A DNA stretch of 14,788 nt. Origin: Bacillota bacterium (GTDB taxonomy: Bacteria; Bacillota; Clostridia; Oscillospirales; Ruminococcaceae). The stretch's first letter is position 1; each line of letters begins with the position of its first letter. The notes under the pieces were generated by a model. That model worked only from the letters and a program-made list of their open reading frames with translations. It was not told the origin of the DNA and searched no databases. Made by a program: the position numbers and the translations under genes. Shown piece by piece: positions 7,281-14,220 of this stretch. The stretch covers positions 1-14,788 of the forward strand of contig JAEZQD010000115.1 of the NCBI GenBank assembly GCA_023413185.1, read 5' to 3'.

Positions 7281-8957
7281 ATGAGCTATCTAATACAATC
7301 TTTCTTACTTATCTTCCATGCACAAAACTTATTCGCGACCCTTGCCGCTGCAATACAAACAGGGTTTTCTCGCATCCCTGCAATGCTGTTTGCGGTTATA
7401 CCTGAAGTCTGTGCATTCCTGCGCCTGCCGCTTGGTGGGATGACTTTCTTTCAAGGTAACAATTCTGTTTTACTGTCTGCATCGTGGCGCGACAAACTGA
7501 TTGCGGATTTTGTGTGGATGTGGGATGAGATCCTATCGCACTGGGTTGGGTTAACGGTATTCATCCTAGCCTTGTTCTTTGTAACGGGGCTGGCGGCGTT
7601 TGCCGTTGTGCTGGTTTTTCGCATGCTCACAAGAAAAAAGCTCGCCCAGCTTACCTATCTCGACCAGGTGACAGGATGCGATAATTACGCGGCATTTACG
7701 CTAAAGGCAGAGAGCCTGTTAAAAAACGGAGCACAATATGCCTACGTGATGTTTGATATCAATCGCTTTAAGGCCATTAACAGCTCCTACGGCTTTCAAG
7801 AGGGCAACTGCCTGCTTTTGCTTGTTTCGCAGCAGTTAAAGGAGTTTACCCGTTGCGATGAGCTGTTCTCTCGCTCTTCTGACGATAACTTTACACTGCT
7901 GCTGCAGTATGAGTCGATAGAGCAGCTGACGCAGCGCCTAAACGCGCTGTTTGTTAAGATGAAATACTTTTATTCCACACGCAAAAAGCTGGAGTACCAG
8001 GTCAACTATGCGTGCGGCGTCTTTTTAATAACCGAACCGGATGTGCCCCTTGTGTATTGCCACGGTAACGCACAGCTCGCCAAGCGCAGCGTGAAGAACC
8101 TTTACGATACCGCAATCTTTTTTTACGATGATTCCCTGCGCAAACGCATCATTGAGACGCAAGAGATTGAAGCGTCCATGTACAATGCGCTGGCAAACCG
8201 CGAGTTCGAGGTGTACCTGCAGCCGAAGTACGAGCTGTCTACCGATTCGATAGTCGGCGCGGAGGCATTGATACGTTGGCATCATCCCACGATGGGCTTT
8301 TTATCACCCGCGCGCTTCATACCCATACTGGAGCAAAACGGCTTTTTACTGCGGCTGGACTGCTATGTGCACGAAGAGGTTTGCAGAACCATCCGTTCGT
8401 GGTTGGATGCAGGCGAAACACCGTTTCCGATTTCTGTGAATATGTCAAGGCTGCACGCAAGGCAGCAGGATTTTGTGGAGCGAATCGAGGAGACCGCCGG
8501 ACGGTACCAGGTATCGCCCGAGCTCATTGAGATTGAACTGACCGAGACTGCGTTTCACGACGACACCCAGCAGATTATCGACGTCATGCAGCGGCTGAAA
8601 GAAAAGGGGTTCCGCGTAGCGATGGATGATTTCGGCTCGGGATACTCCTCGCTCAACCTGCTTAATGTGCTGCCGGTTGACATCATCAAGCTTGACCGCA
8701 TGATGTTCCGCGACCTCGAAAAACAAGACAGAAGCAAAAAGATTGTGACAAACGCCATCCATATTGTACGCGACCTAGAGATGAAGGTGGTGGCGGAGGG
8801 AATCGAGACGCAGGAGCAGATCGATTTTTTAAGAAACATAGAATGCGATATGGTGCAGGGCTATTTCTATGCAAGACCCATGCCCGTGCCCCAGTTTGAG
8901 ATGCTCGCGTTTTCAAGAATAATCAATACCGGCGCAAAGAGCGCTTATGTTAAATAG
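7281..8957 (+). CDS. Membrane GGDEF-EAL protein, probable c-di-GMP phosphodiesterase
   Basis: This is a 558-residue two-domain c-di-GMP protein. Hydrophobic stretches occur near residues 5-45, and a clear membrane helix spans about 90-115 (LTVFILALFFVTGLAAFAVV), so the N-terminus anchors it. A GGDEF domain follows (about 120-285). Its active-site loop, at the GGDEF position, reads SSDDN (199-203), so it should not make c-di-GMP. The EAL domain (about 295-545) keeps the hydrolase residues: EALIR (E328), N387 in VNMSR, E419 in ELTET, DDFGSGYSS (D449, D450), K470 in IKLDR, E506 in VVAEGIET and Q526 in QGYFYARPMP. It is thus predicted to degrade c-di-GMP, with the GGDEF part perhaps a GTP-sensing or structural unit (family precedent). 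It appears monocistronic, with a terminator on each side. The input sensed by the short N-terminal region is unknown. Confidence 0.93.
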   Translation: MSYLIQSFLLIFHAQNLFATLAAAIQTGFSRIPAMLFAVIPEVCAFLRLPLGGMTFFQGNNSVLLSASWRDKLIADFVWMWDEILSHWVGLTVFILALFFVTGLAAFAVVLVFRMLTRKKLAQLTYLDQVTGCDNYAAFTLKAESLLKNGAQYAYVMFDINRFKAINSSYGFQEGNCLLLLVSQQLKEFTRCDELFSRSSDDNFTLLLQYESIEQLTQRLNALFVKMKYFYSTRKKLEYQVNYACGVFLITEPDVPLVYCHGNAQLAKRSVKNLYDTAIFFYDDSLRKRIIETQEIEASMYNALANREFEVYLQPKYELSTDSIVGAEALIRWHHPTMGFLSPARFIPILEQNGFLLRLDCYVHEEVCRTIRSWLDAGETPFPISVNMSRLHARQQDFVERIEETAGRYQVSPELIEIELTETAFHDDTQQIIDVMQRLKEKGFRVAMDDFGSGYSSLNLLNVLPVDIIKLDRMMFRDLEKQDRSKKIVTNAIHIVRDLEMKVVAEGIETQEQIDFLRNIECDMVQGYFYARPMPVPQFEMLAFSRIINTGAKSAYVK

Positions 8958-8990
8958 GTTTTACGAATTGAATTATCGTTTCGCGCATAT

Positions 8991-9023
8991 AAGACACCGG
9001 CACAGTTGTTGCCGGTGTCTTTT
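8991..9023 (+). terminator. Intrinsic terminator after the GGDEF-EAL gene
   Basis: A 12-bp perfect stem, AAGACACCGGCA (8991-9002) with TGCCGGTGTCTT (9010-9021), has a 7-base loop and is followed by TT. The T-tract is short (TCTTTTGG), but the stem is strong. Confidence 0.75.
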
Positions 9024-9025
9024 GG

Positions 9026-9056
9026 TTGAAACGGATAAATGTGCGCATAATATATA
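9026..9056 (+). promoter_or_regulatory. Promoter of the binding-lipoprotein gene
   Basis: TTGAAA (9026-9031) is followed by an A/T-rich -10 zone, CATAATATATA (9046-9056). TAATAT at 9048-9053 gives a 16-base spacer. The exact -10 is ambiguous. The 22-bp palindrome begins about 11 bases downstream, around the expected start site. Confidence 0.5.
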
Positions 9057-9066
9057 CCAAACAAAC

Positions 9067-9088
9067 TTCAAAACAAGCTTGTTTTGAA
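9067..9088. promoter_or_regulatory. Perfect 22-bp palindrome, candidate operator
   Basis: TTCAAAACAAG followed by CTTGTTTTGAA is an uninterrupted inverted repeat with no loop, so it suits a dimeric DNA-binding protein better than an RNA hairpin. It sits between the predicted -10 and the ribosome binding site of the binding-protein gene, where a repressor would block transcription. No regulator gene is adjacent. Confidence 0.6.
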
Positions 9089-9115
9089 CCGCAAGGGTAA
9101 AGGCAGGGTGGCTTT

Positions 9116-10270
9116 ATGAGAAAATATCGCTTCATATCATCGGTAATCGTCTGTGCGGTTGTGTTGTGCGCGATTAGCGGGTGCAACGCGCCTCGCAGAG
9201 AAAAAACGTTAGCAGTGGGGGGCATTTTATCGTTGACGGGAAAAACCCCCTTATACGGCGAGTCGGTCAGCAAGGGCATCAAGCTTGCAACCAGCCAGAT
9301 AAACGATGCCGGAGGGGTGCTAGGCAAAACAATTGAGTATATCGAGCTGGACGACAAGGGCGAGGGAAAAGAGACGGTAAAGGCGTACCGCGAGCTTAAA
9401 AAGAAAAAGGTTATCGGTATATTGGGAGCGGTTGCGACAGAACCGTCGATTGCCCTTGCGCAGGAGGCAAAGAAGAGCGGGATTGCCATTATCTCGCCTA
9501 CTGCGGCAGCCCCCGAGGTCACCGCGCTTGGAACCAACCTGTTTCGGGTGAGTTATACGGTGCCGTACCAGAGCAGAACCATGGCGTCCTTTGCCAGTGA
9601 ACAATTGGGCGCAAAGAGTATAGGTATATTGTACGAGTATGCCGACACCTATGCGAGCGGCAGCGCGAGCGAGTTTGGCAACAAGGCTGAGCAGCTGGGG
9701 ATTAAGGATATCATCTATCGGTCGTACAGCCAAGACGATACCGACTTTACAGCACAATTACAGCAGATTAAACAGGCGCAGCCCGACGTGCTGTTTGTTC
9801 CAACCACCTATAAAAAATTTGCGATGATTGCACAGCAGGCAAGAGAGATTGGGATCGAATCTGTTTTGGTTGGGAGCGTAACCTGTGAGGGCGTACTCAG
9901 TGTTGCAGACCAGCAGCAGCTGGAATGTCTGCAAGGGGCATACTTTAGCGCGAGCTACTTTGCGCAGGAAGAGGATGAAAAAAGCATGGCATTTGTTCAG
10001 GCGTACGAGCGGCAGTACGGCGAAGAGCCAAATTCTTTTGCGGCGCTTGGGTACGACGCTGCTATGCTGATGTACACGTCCATCCAGAAGGCGGGAGAGG
10101 CAGACCCGACCAAGGTGATAAAGCAGCTGACCGCCTCCGAACTGGAGGGTGTAACCGGACCCATTCACCTAAATGGTTTGGGAGACCCCGAAAACAAACG
10201 CATTTTTATCATAAAGATAGTAGATGGCGAGTACACGTTGCAGTCCCTGATTGCACCCGAGCCGGTATAG
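9116..10270 (+). CDS. ABC-type substrate-binding lipoprotein, branched-chain amino-acid family
   Basis: This 384-residue extracytoplasmic binding protein is of the LivJ/LivK-like (Peripla_BP_6) type. It has a lipoprotein signal peptide: MRKYR, a hydrophobic core, and the lipobox AISGC with Cys23 as the lipidation site. The mature part opens with TLAVGGILSLTGKTPLYGES and ..GIKLATSQINDAGGVLGKT, the hallmark N-lobe start, followed by IGILGAVATEPSIALAQEA and IAIISPTAAAPEVT. The C-lobe has PNSFAALGYDAAMLMYTSIQ. Ligands of the family include leucine, other amino acids, amides and urea; the ligand here cannot be assigned. No livH, M, G or F permease genes lie next to it and a terminator follows, so it is an orphan that either serves a transporter elsewhere or has a sensing role (inference). 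The ATG is preceded by an AGGGTGG-like site. Confidence 0.93.
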   Translation: MRKYRFISSVIVCAVVLCAISGCNAPRREKTLAVGGILSLTGKTPLYGESVSKGIKLATSQINDAGGVLGKTIEYIELDDKGEGKETVKAYRELKKKKVIGILGAVATEPSIALAQEAKKSGIAIISPTAAAPEVTALGTNLFRVSYTVPYQSRTMASFASEQLGAKSIGILYEYADTYASGSASEFGNKAEQLGIKDIIYRSYSQDDTDFTAQLQQIKQAQPDVLFVPTTYKKFAMIAQQAREIGIESVLVGSVTCEGVLSVADQQQLECLQGAYFSASYFAQEEDEKSMAFVQAYERQYGEEPNSFAALGYDAAMLMYTSIQKAGEADPTKVIKQLTASELEGVTGPIHLNGLGDPENKRIFIIKIVDGEYTLQSLIAPEPV

Positions 10271-10282
10271 CCTACAACAACA

Positions 10283-10319
10283 AATCCCTGCGATGTGAAA
10301 GCATCGCAGGGATTCTTAC
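10283..10319. terminator. Bidirectional terminator between convergent genes
   Basis: A 13-bp perfect stem, AATCCCTGCGATG (10283-10295) with CATCGCAGGGATT (10302-10314), has a 6-base loop. The T-tract is weak (TTCTT) on the plus side. It lies 12 bases after the lipoprotein stop and 35 bases past the stop of the minus-strand gene, so it probably serves both. Confidence 0.7.
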
Positions 10320-10348
10320 AGCATATTGTCAAAGATTCAAGCAGGCGG

Positions 10349-11251
10349 TCAGCCAAGCACCGGGGTGTCCGGAGAAAACAAAAACCGAACGGTGCCAAAC
10401 GGGAACCCGATGGGCACGATAAAACCGTTTGCAAAGCCGCATAACGTCTTGCCGCTTGCCACCTGCTGCGGCTCAAGGTCCAGCTCAAGCGCAATCGAGT
10501 TCGAGGCGTTTACAGCAAACAGACCGTTGTGCTGGTTTAAAAACTCCCCAACAGAAGCCTCGACATACTCGTCGTTCTCAAAAAACTCGTCCTGCGCATA
10601 ACGCGACGCAAAAGCGATAAAGGCCTTCTCCGAAGCCTCCAGCGCGGTGAACAGCGAGGCGTCCCCGCATACAAGCTGCATGGCAAGCTGCTGTGTAACA
10701 AGGCTGTCTGACGCCGGCTCAGGGGGAAGCAGGGTAAAATCATCCCCAATAAAGCGGATGATATTTTTAAGCAGCAAGGACACATAATCGGCGTACAGGT
10801 CGGCCTTCGCGGCACCGTCAAGATGGTAAAAGTCCTTAATGACCTGTCTTGCCGCGGCAACTTTTTCGTCGGCAAACTCGTTTTCAGTCAGACGGGTCGA
10901 TTTTTTGTACGCCTGCAGCGCAATCTGAAACTGTCCGTTTGTCATCACGCCGCTGTCTACCAGTGCCTGCCCAAGCGATAGATAGCCCGGCTTTTGTGCA
11001 CTAAGCAGCTCGTTTACCTGCTCGGGGGTCATATAACCAAGCTCTACGGCAAGGTCGCCGATGCGGATATCGCGCGTTGCCTGTATGCGGTGCAGGTCAT
11101 CCACCTGCTCGGCAGTCAGATAACCCGCGTTGATGGCAAGTACACCCAGCTTAACATGTACCTTGCTTTGCAGTTCAAGTGCCGTGTTTAGCTGATTGCT
11201 GGTTACCAAAGAATTGTTTAAAAGGTAACTGCCAAAGAATTGTGTAAACAT
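10349..11251 (-). CDS. Four MshEN-like repeats fused to a CheX/CheC-like domain
   Basis: This 300-residue cytoplasmic protein has two parts. Residues 5-115 are four copies of a 24-residue unit joined by 5-residue spacers, starting at exactly 5, 34, 63 and 92. The best copy is RIGDLAVELGYMTPEQVNEL (63-82), ending in Gln86. The unit fits the MshEN/GspE-N consensus (R/K-L/I-G at the start, G at position 10, hydrophobics at 12 and 17, Q at 24). In the published MshEN c-di-GMP receptor, two such units with a 5-residue spacer form one nucleotide site (family knowledge). Residues about 125-300 resemble CheX/CheC phosphatases, with the ExxN signature in EFLNQHNG (E236, N239). The ATG has a GAGAGGCGG site. 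The upstream CheY-like gene, 26 bases away, is the likely substrate partner. Function is inferred; binding and phosphatase activity are untested. Confidence 0.75.
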   Translation of the reverse strand: MFTQFFGSYLLNNSLVTSNQLNTALELQSKVHVKLGVLAINAGYLTAEQVDDLHRIQATRDIRIGDLAVELGYMTPEQVNELLSAQKPGYLSLGQALVDSGVMTNGQFQIALQAYKKSTRLTENEFADEKVAAARQVIKDFYHLDGAAKADLYADYVSLLLKNIIRFIGDDFTLLPPEPASDSLVTQQLAMQLVCGDASLFTALEASEKAFIAFASRYAQDEFFENDEYVEASVGEFLNQHNGLFAVNASNSIALELDLEPQQVASGKTLCGFANGFIVPIGFPFGTVRFLFSPDTPVLG

Positions 11252-11277
11252 AATGTCGTTCCGCCTCTCACAGTCAA

Positions 11278-11652
11278 TCAGCCGATTAATACATTGTTAA
11301 TGATCTTAAGTACCTGCTCATCGTCAATGGGCTTTTGCAAAAAGTCAAACACCCCGACGTTTACCGACTCTTTCAGATGGCTCTGTGTACCAATCGACGA
11401 CGCCATAACGACCTTGGCGGTGCGGTTGTGCGCGCGAATTTCGCGCAATGCCTCAAGACCCGTCTTTTTGGGCATAATGATGTCCATAAAGACGATGTCG
11501 GGCAAATGTTCTTTAAACATAGCCACTGCTTGCTCGCCGTCCGATGCCTCCCAAATGGTGCCGCATCCTATCTTTGTAAGCAGTTCGCGAAATTTTTTTC
11601 TGACAAGAATAGAATCGTCGCAGATAAGAACCTTCATGTCTGAAATTTTCAT
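11278..11652 (-). CDS. CheY-like single-domain response regulator
   Basis: This is a stand-alone receiver domain of about 124 residues with no output domain. All receiver landmarks are present. Numbered from the ATG at 11652 they are the acidic pair Asp12-Asp13 (ICDDS), the phospho-acceptor Asp57 in IVFMDIIMP, the Ser switch in VVMASSIG (about 85), and Lys107-Pro108 in LQKP. A GTG at 11661 would add three residues and an ATG at 11637 (MKVLICDDS) would remove five. I prefer 11652 because GGTGAT lies 4 bases upstream. It is first in a two-gene operon with the CheX-like fusion gene, matching the known CheY-P/CheX phosphatase relation. No histidine kinase or flagellar gene is in view, so the phosphodonor and target are unknown. 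Confidence 0.93.
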   Translation of the reverse strand: MKISDMKVLICDDSILVRKKFRELLTKIGCGTIWEASDGEQAVAMFKEHLPDIVFMDIIMPKKTGLEALREIRAHNRTAKVVMASSIGTQSHLKESVNVGVFDFLQKPIDDEQVLKIINNVLIG

Positions 11653-11731
11653 TTTTATCACCCAATCAAATGTTATGCGCTTAGCGATACGGGCTAACAG
11701 AGCAAAGCGCTGCTTACTGTTGTTATAATTT

Positions 11732-11760
11732 ATTCTACACTATATTTTCAGCCTTTTCAA
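11732..11760 (-). promoter_or_regulatory. Promoter of the receiver/CheX-like operon
   Basis: On the minus strand there is TTGAAA at 11760-11755 and TAGAAT at 11737-11732 with a 17-base spacer. Transcription would start near 11725, giving a leader of about 70 bases that can form a modest hairpin (AACAG/CTGTT around AGCA/TGCT, 11696-11721). Confidence 0.6.
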
Positions 11761-11855
11761 CCATTTTCCCCATTAACAGCCTTAATTTATCAAACATCAG
11801 AAAAGTGTGGTTTTTATGACGGAATAAAGGTGGAAAACCCCTTTCCAAGAACTCC

Positions 11856-11884
11856 TTGACAACAAAAAAGGAGTGTAGTAACAT
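11856..11884 (+). promoter_or_regulatory. Strong promoter upstream of aspS
   Basis: A perfect TTGACA (11856-11861) and TAACAT (11879-11884) are separated by 17 bases. The predicted start is near 11891. A 7-bp inverted repeat, ACTCCTT (11851-11857) with AAGGAGT (11868-11874), overlaps the -35 and spacer and could be an operator. Confidence 0.65.
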
Positions 11885-11894
11885 TAAAGGGGTG

Positions 11895-11934
11895 GCAAGG
11901 GCGCCGCCTTTTTTTAGGCGCCCTTGCGTTTTTT
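11895..11934 (+). terminator. Intrinsic terminator immediately after the promoter
   Basis: An 11-bp GC-rich perfect stem, GCAAGGGCGCC (11895-11905) with GGCGCCCTTGC (11917-11927), has an 11-base T-rich loop and is followed by GTTTTTT. It is oriented for the plus strand, yet no plus-strand gene ends upstream within 1.6 kb. It begins only a few bases after the predicted start at 11891 and lies 218 bases before aspS, so it would release an RNA of about 45 bases or act as a leader control element. Confidence 0.75.
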
Positions 11935-12151
11935 GTAGCACCGCGTTTTTAGCGGTTTAACAGGGAGACGTGTTGCCATAGAAGTCGATTCGGCGTGAAC
12001 CATTGTGCCGTGTTGTACGAAAAGAGCGTTCGCCGCAAGGGGACGGGTTTAGCCTGTCTTATTAGTGTTAAACCTTCATAATTTGCGGTGTGAGCGGGCA
12101 TATCGCCTTCGGATAACGCCCCTAGGTATTGCAGGGAGAGGAACGTGAGAG
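11935..12151 (+). other. Hairpin-rich stretch, candidate structured leader of aspS
   Basis: No convincing gene occupies these 217 bases. Several pairings are visible: ACCGC/GCGGT (11940-11944 with 11952-11956); a long-range 8-bp helix GGTTTAAC/GTTAAACC (11954-11961 with 12067-12074); GACGGG/CCTGTC with one G-U pair (12042-12058); and GGGC-TATC/GATA-GCCC (12096-12121). The first two share bases 11954-11956 and cannot fully coexist. No T-box, tRNA or known riboswitch signature was recognised. A CATAAT at 12077-12082 could be a weak -10. The aspS ribosome binding site GGGAGAGGA is near 12134-12142. Confidence 0.45.
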
Positions 12152-13897
12152 ATGATTTCGGCAAACAAATATCGCACACACACATGTAGCCAATTAGGGG
12201 AAAAGGATATCGGCAAAGAGGTTCGCGTGGCGGGATGGATAGAGAACATCCGTGACCACGGCGGCATCTTGTTTTTGGATCTGCGCGACCATTACGGCGT
12301 GGTACAGGTCGTGGTTCGGGACGATACGATGCTTGACGGAGTAACCCGTGAAAGCACCGTCACCGTATCGGGCGAGGTGGTTCGGCGCGACGAGGACACC
12401 ATTAACCCCAAAATCAGCACCGGCACCATCGAGGTTGTAACACAGACGCTTACGGTGCTCGGCAAGGCACAGACCATGCCGTTTGAGATCGAATCCTCCC
12501 ACGAAACCAAGGAGGAGTTGCGTCTGAAATACCGGTACCTTGATCTGCGCAATAAAAAGGTGCACCGAAACATCGTGCTGCGCAGCGAAGTGATTTCGTT
12601 TCTGCGTCAAAAGATGACGGATCTCGGCTTTTTAGAGATACAGACCCCCATTCTGACCGCAAGCTCGCCCGAGGGCGCGCGCGATTACCTTATACCCAGC
12701 CGCAAGCATCAGGGTAAGTTTTACGCCCTGCCGCAAGCACCGCAGATATTCAAGCAGCTGCTGATGGTATCCGGCTTTGACCGGTATTTTCAAATAGCCC
12801 CCTGCTTCCGCGACGAGGACGCAAGGGCGGATCGTTCGCCCGGCGAATTCTATCAGCTCGATTTTGAGATGGCGTTTGCGACGCAGGAGGACGTATTCGC
12901 GGTAGCGGAAGAGGTTTTATACGAAAGCTTTACAAAGTTTTCCGACAAAACGGTCTCTAACGCTCCGTTTGCGCGCATTACCTACGCCGATGCCATGCTC
13001 AAATACGGCACCGACAAGCCCGACCTGCGCAATCCGCTCGAGATTATCGACATCAGCGACCTGTTTACCGAGAGTGAGTTTGCTCCGTTTCGCGGCAAAA
13101 CCGTTCGCGCAATCAATGTGCCCGGCTGTGGGTCGCAACCCAAAAGCTTTTTTGAAAACATGTTAAACTACGCCCTTTCCATCGGCATGAAGGGGCTTGG
13201 CTATATCAAGGTGGACGACGAGATGAACTATCTCGGTCCCATTGACAAGTTCCTGACACCTGCCCAACGCGAGGATTTAAGGGTTCGCGCCGGTCTTGAG
13301 CCGGGCTGCGTGCTCTATTTCATCGCCGACAGCAAGACCGACGCGCCCAGGCTTGCGGGACAGATTCGCACCGAGCTTGCAACCCGCTTAAAGCTGATTG
13401 CAACCGACCGGTTTGAACTGTGCTTTATTGTCGACTTCCCCATGTATGAGATTGACGAGGATACCGGCGCACCCGCGTTTACCCACAACCCCTTCTCGAT
13501 GCCGCAGGGTGGGCTTGAGGCACTCAACAGCAAAAATCCGCTCGACGTGTTCGCCTATCAGTACGACATTGTGTGCAACGGCGTAGAGCTTTCGTCGGGC
13601 GCGGTGCGCAACCACGATGTGGCCACGATGGTTAAGGCGTTTGAGATAGCGGGCTACAGCGAAGAAATCATTAAGGAGAAATTCTCCTCGTTATACACCG
13701 CGTTCCAGTTTGGCGCGCCGCCTCATGCGGGCATGGCGCCCGGCGTTGACCGCATGCTGATGCTGCTCACCGATGAGGACAACATCCGCGAGGTGATTGC
13801 CTTCCCGATGAACAGCAATGCTCAGGACCTGATGATGGGTTCGCCCTGTGCGGTAACCGAACGCCAGCTACGCGAGGTACACATTAAACTCAGATAG
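12152..13897 (+). CDS. aspS: Aspartyl-tRNA synthetase, probably non-discriminating
   Basis: This is a class II synthetase that loads aspartate on tRNA-Asp. The 581 residues are near the usual bacterial length. An N-terminal OB-fold anticodon domain (about 1-110) is followed by the catalytic core: motif 1 region GFLEIQTPILTASSPEGARD, motif 2 FRDEDARADRSPGEFYQLDF (with RSPGEFYQ, one residue longer than the E. coli loop), a bacterial insertion domain, and motif 3 GMAPGVDRMLMLL. In the OB fold, RDHGGILF has His36 where discriminating E. coli AspRS has Leu30. His at this site is a reported mark of non-discriminating enzymes that also charge tRNA-Asn. The second reported site (Lys82 in E. coli, Gly in non-discriminating enzymes) is Asp82 here, so the signature is mixed. 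gatC follows after 11 bases, consistent with Asp-tRNA-Asn amidation. Confidence 0.96.
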   Translation: MISANKYRTHTCSQLGEKDIGKEVRVAGWIENIRDHGGILFLDLRDHYGVVQVVVRDDTMLDGVTRESTVTVSGEVVRRDEDTINPKISTGTIEVVTQTLTVLGKAQTMPFEIESSHETKEELRLKYRYLDLRNKKVHRNIVLRSEVISFLRQKMTDLGFLEIQTPILTASSPEGARDYLIPSRKHQGKFYALPQAPQIFKQLLMVSGFDRYFQIAPCFRDEDARADRSPGEFYQLDFEMAFATQEDVFAVAEEVLYESFTKFSDKTVSNAPFARITYADAMLKYGTDKPDLRNPLEIIDISDLFTESEFAPFRGKTVRAINVPGCGSQPKSFFENMLNYALSIGMKGLGYIKVDDEMNYLGPIDKFLTPAQREDLRVRAGLEPGCVLYFIADSKTDAPRLAGQIRTELATRLKLIATDRFELCFIVDFPMYEIDEDTGAPAFTHNPFSMPQGGLEALNSKNPLDVFAYQYDIVCNGVELSSGAVRNHDVATMVKAFEIAGYSEEIIKEKFSSLYTAFQFGAPPHAGMAPGVDRMLMLLTDEDNIREVIAFPMNSNAQDLMMGSPCAVTERQLREVHIKLR

Positions 13898-13908
13898 GAG
13901 CAATCGAT

Positions 13909-14190
13909 ATGGCGGTTACAAAAGACGAGATATTAGACATAGCGCTTTTGTCCAAGCTGTGGGTGGAGGAAGAGGAGCTCGATAAGCTCACCCACGATAT
14001 GGCAGAGATTATTGCGTTTGCCGACACCATCAACGCGGCGGGGGACACCAACGAGGAGTTTGACAACATCAACAACCTCTCCAACGTGTTTCGCGAGGAT
14101 GAAGTGGTGCCGTCTTATGACCGCGCGCTGATACTAAAGAATGTTCAGGGCGGCGAGAACGGCTGCTTCCCCGTCAAGAAACGGGTCTAA
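13909..14190 (+). CDS. gatC: Asp/Glu-tRNA amidotransferase subunit C
   Basis: This is the small subunit of the GatCAB complex, which wraps around GatA and stabilises it. The 93 residues match the family in length and layout. The helical N-terminus is VTKDEILDIALLSKLWVEEE and ELDKLTHDMAEIIAFADTIN. The conserved tail has NVFREDEVVPSYDRALILKN and ends GENGCFPVKKRV. The ATG follows TAGGAG, which overlaps the aspS stop codon, so it is tightly coupled to aspS. gatA begins 30 bases downstream. Confidence 0.95.
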   Translation: MAVTKDEILDIALLSKLWVEEEELDKLTHDMAEIIAFADTINAAGDTNEEFDNINNLSNVFREDEVVPSYDRALILKNVQGGENGCFPVKKRV

Positions 14191-14220
14191 TACATTGTAA
14201 TCGACGAGGGGGCAAATACA

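Noticed and set aside
11885..11936. T-box antiterminator (AAAGGGGTGGCA resembles AGGGTGGNA)
   Set aside because: The ACCGCG part is missing from the right place, no stem I or specifier loop is visible upstream, and the CCCTT is in the right arm of the terminator, not the left as a T-box requires. A strong promoter also overlaps the region where stem I should be.
11949..12185. 78-residue minus-strand open frame in the aspS leader
   Set aside because: No recognisable family and it overlaps the aspS start. The same bases are better explained as an untranslated leader.
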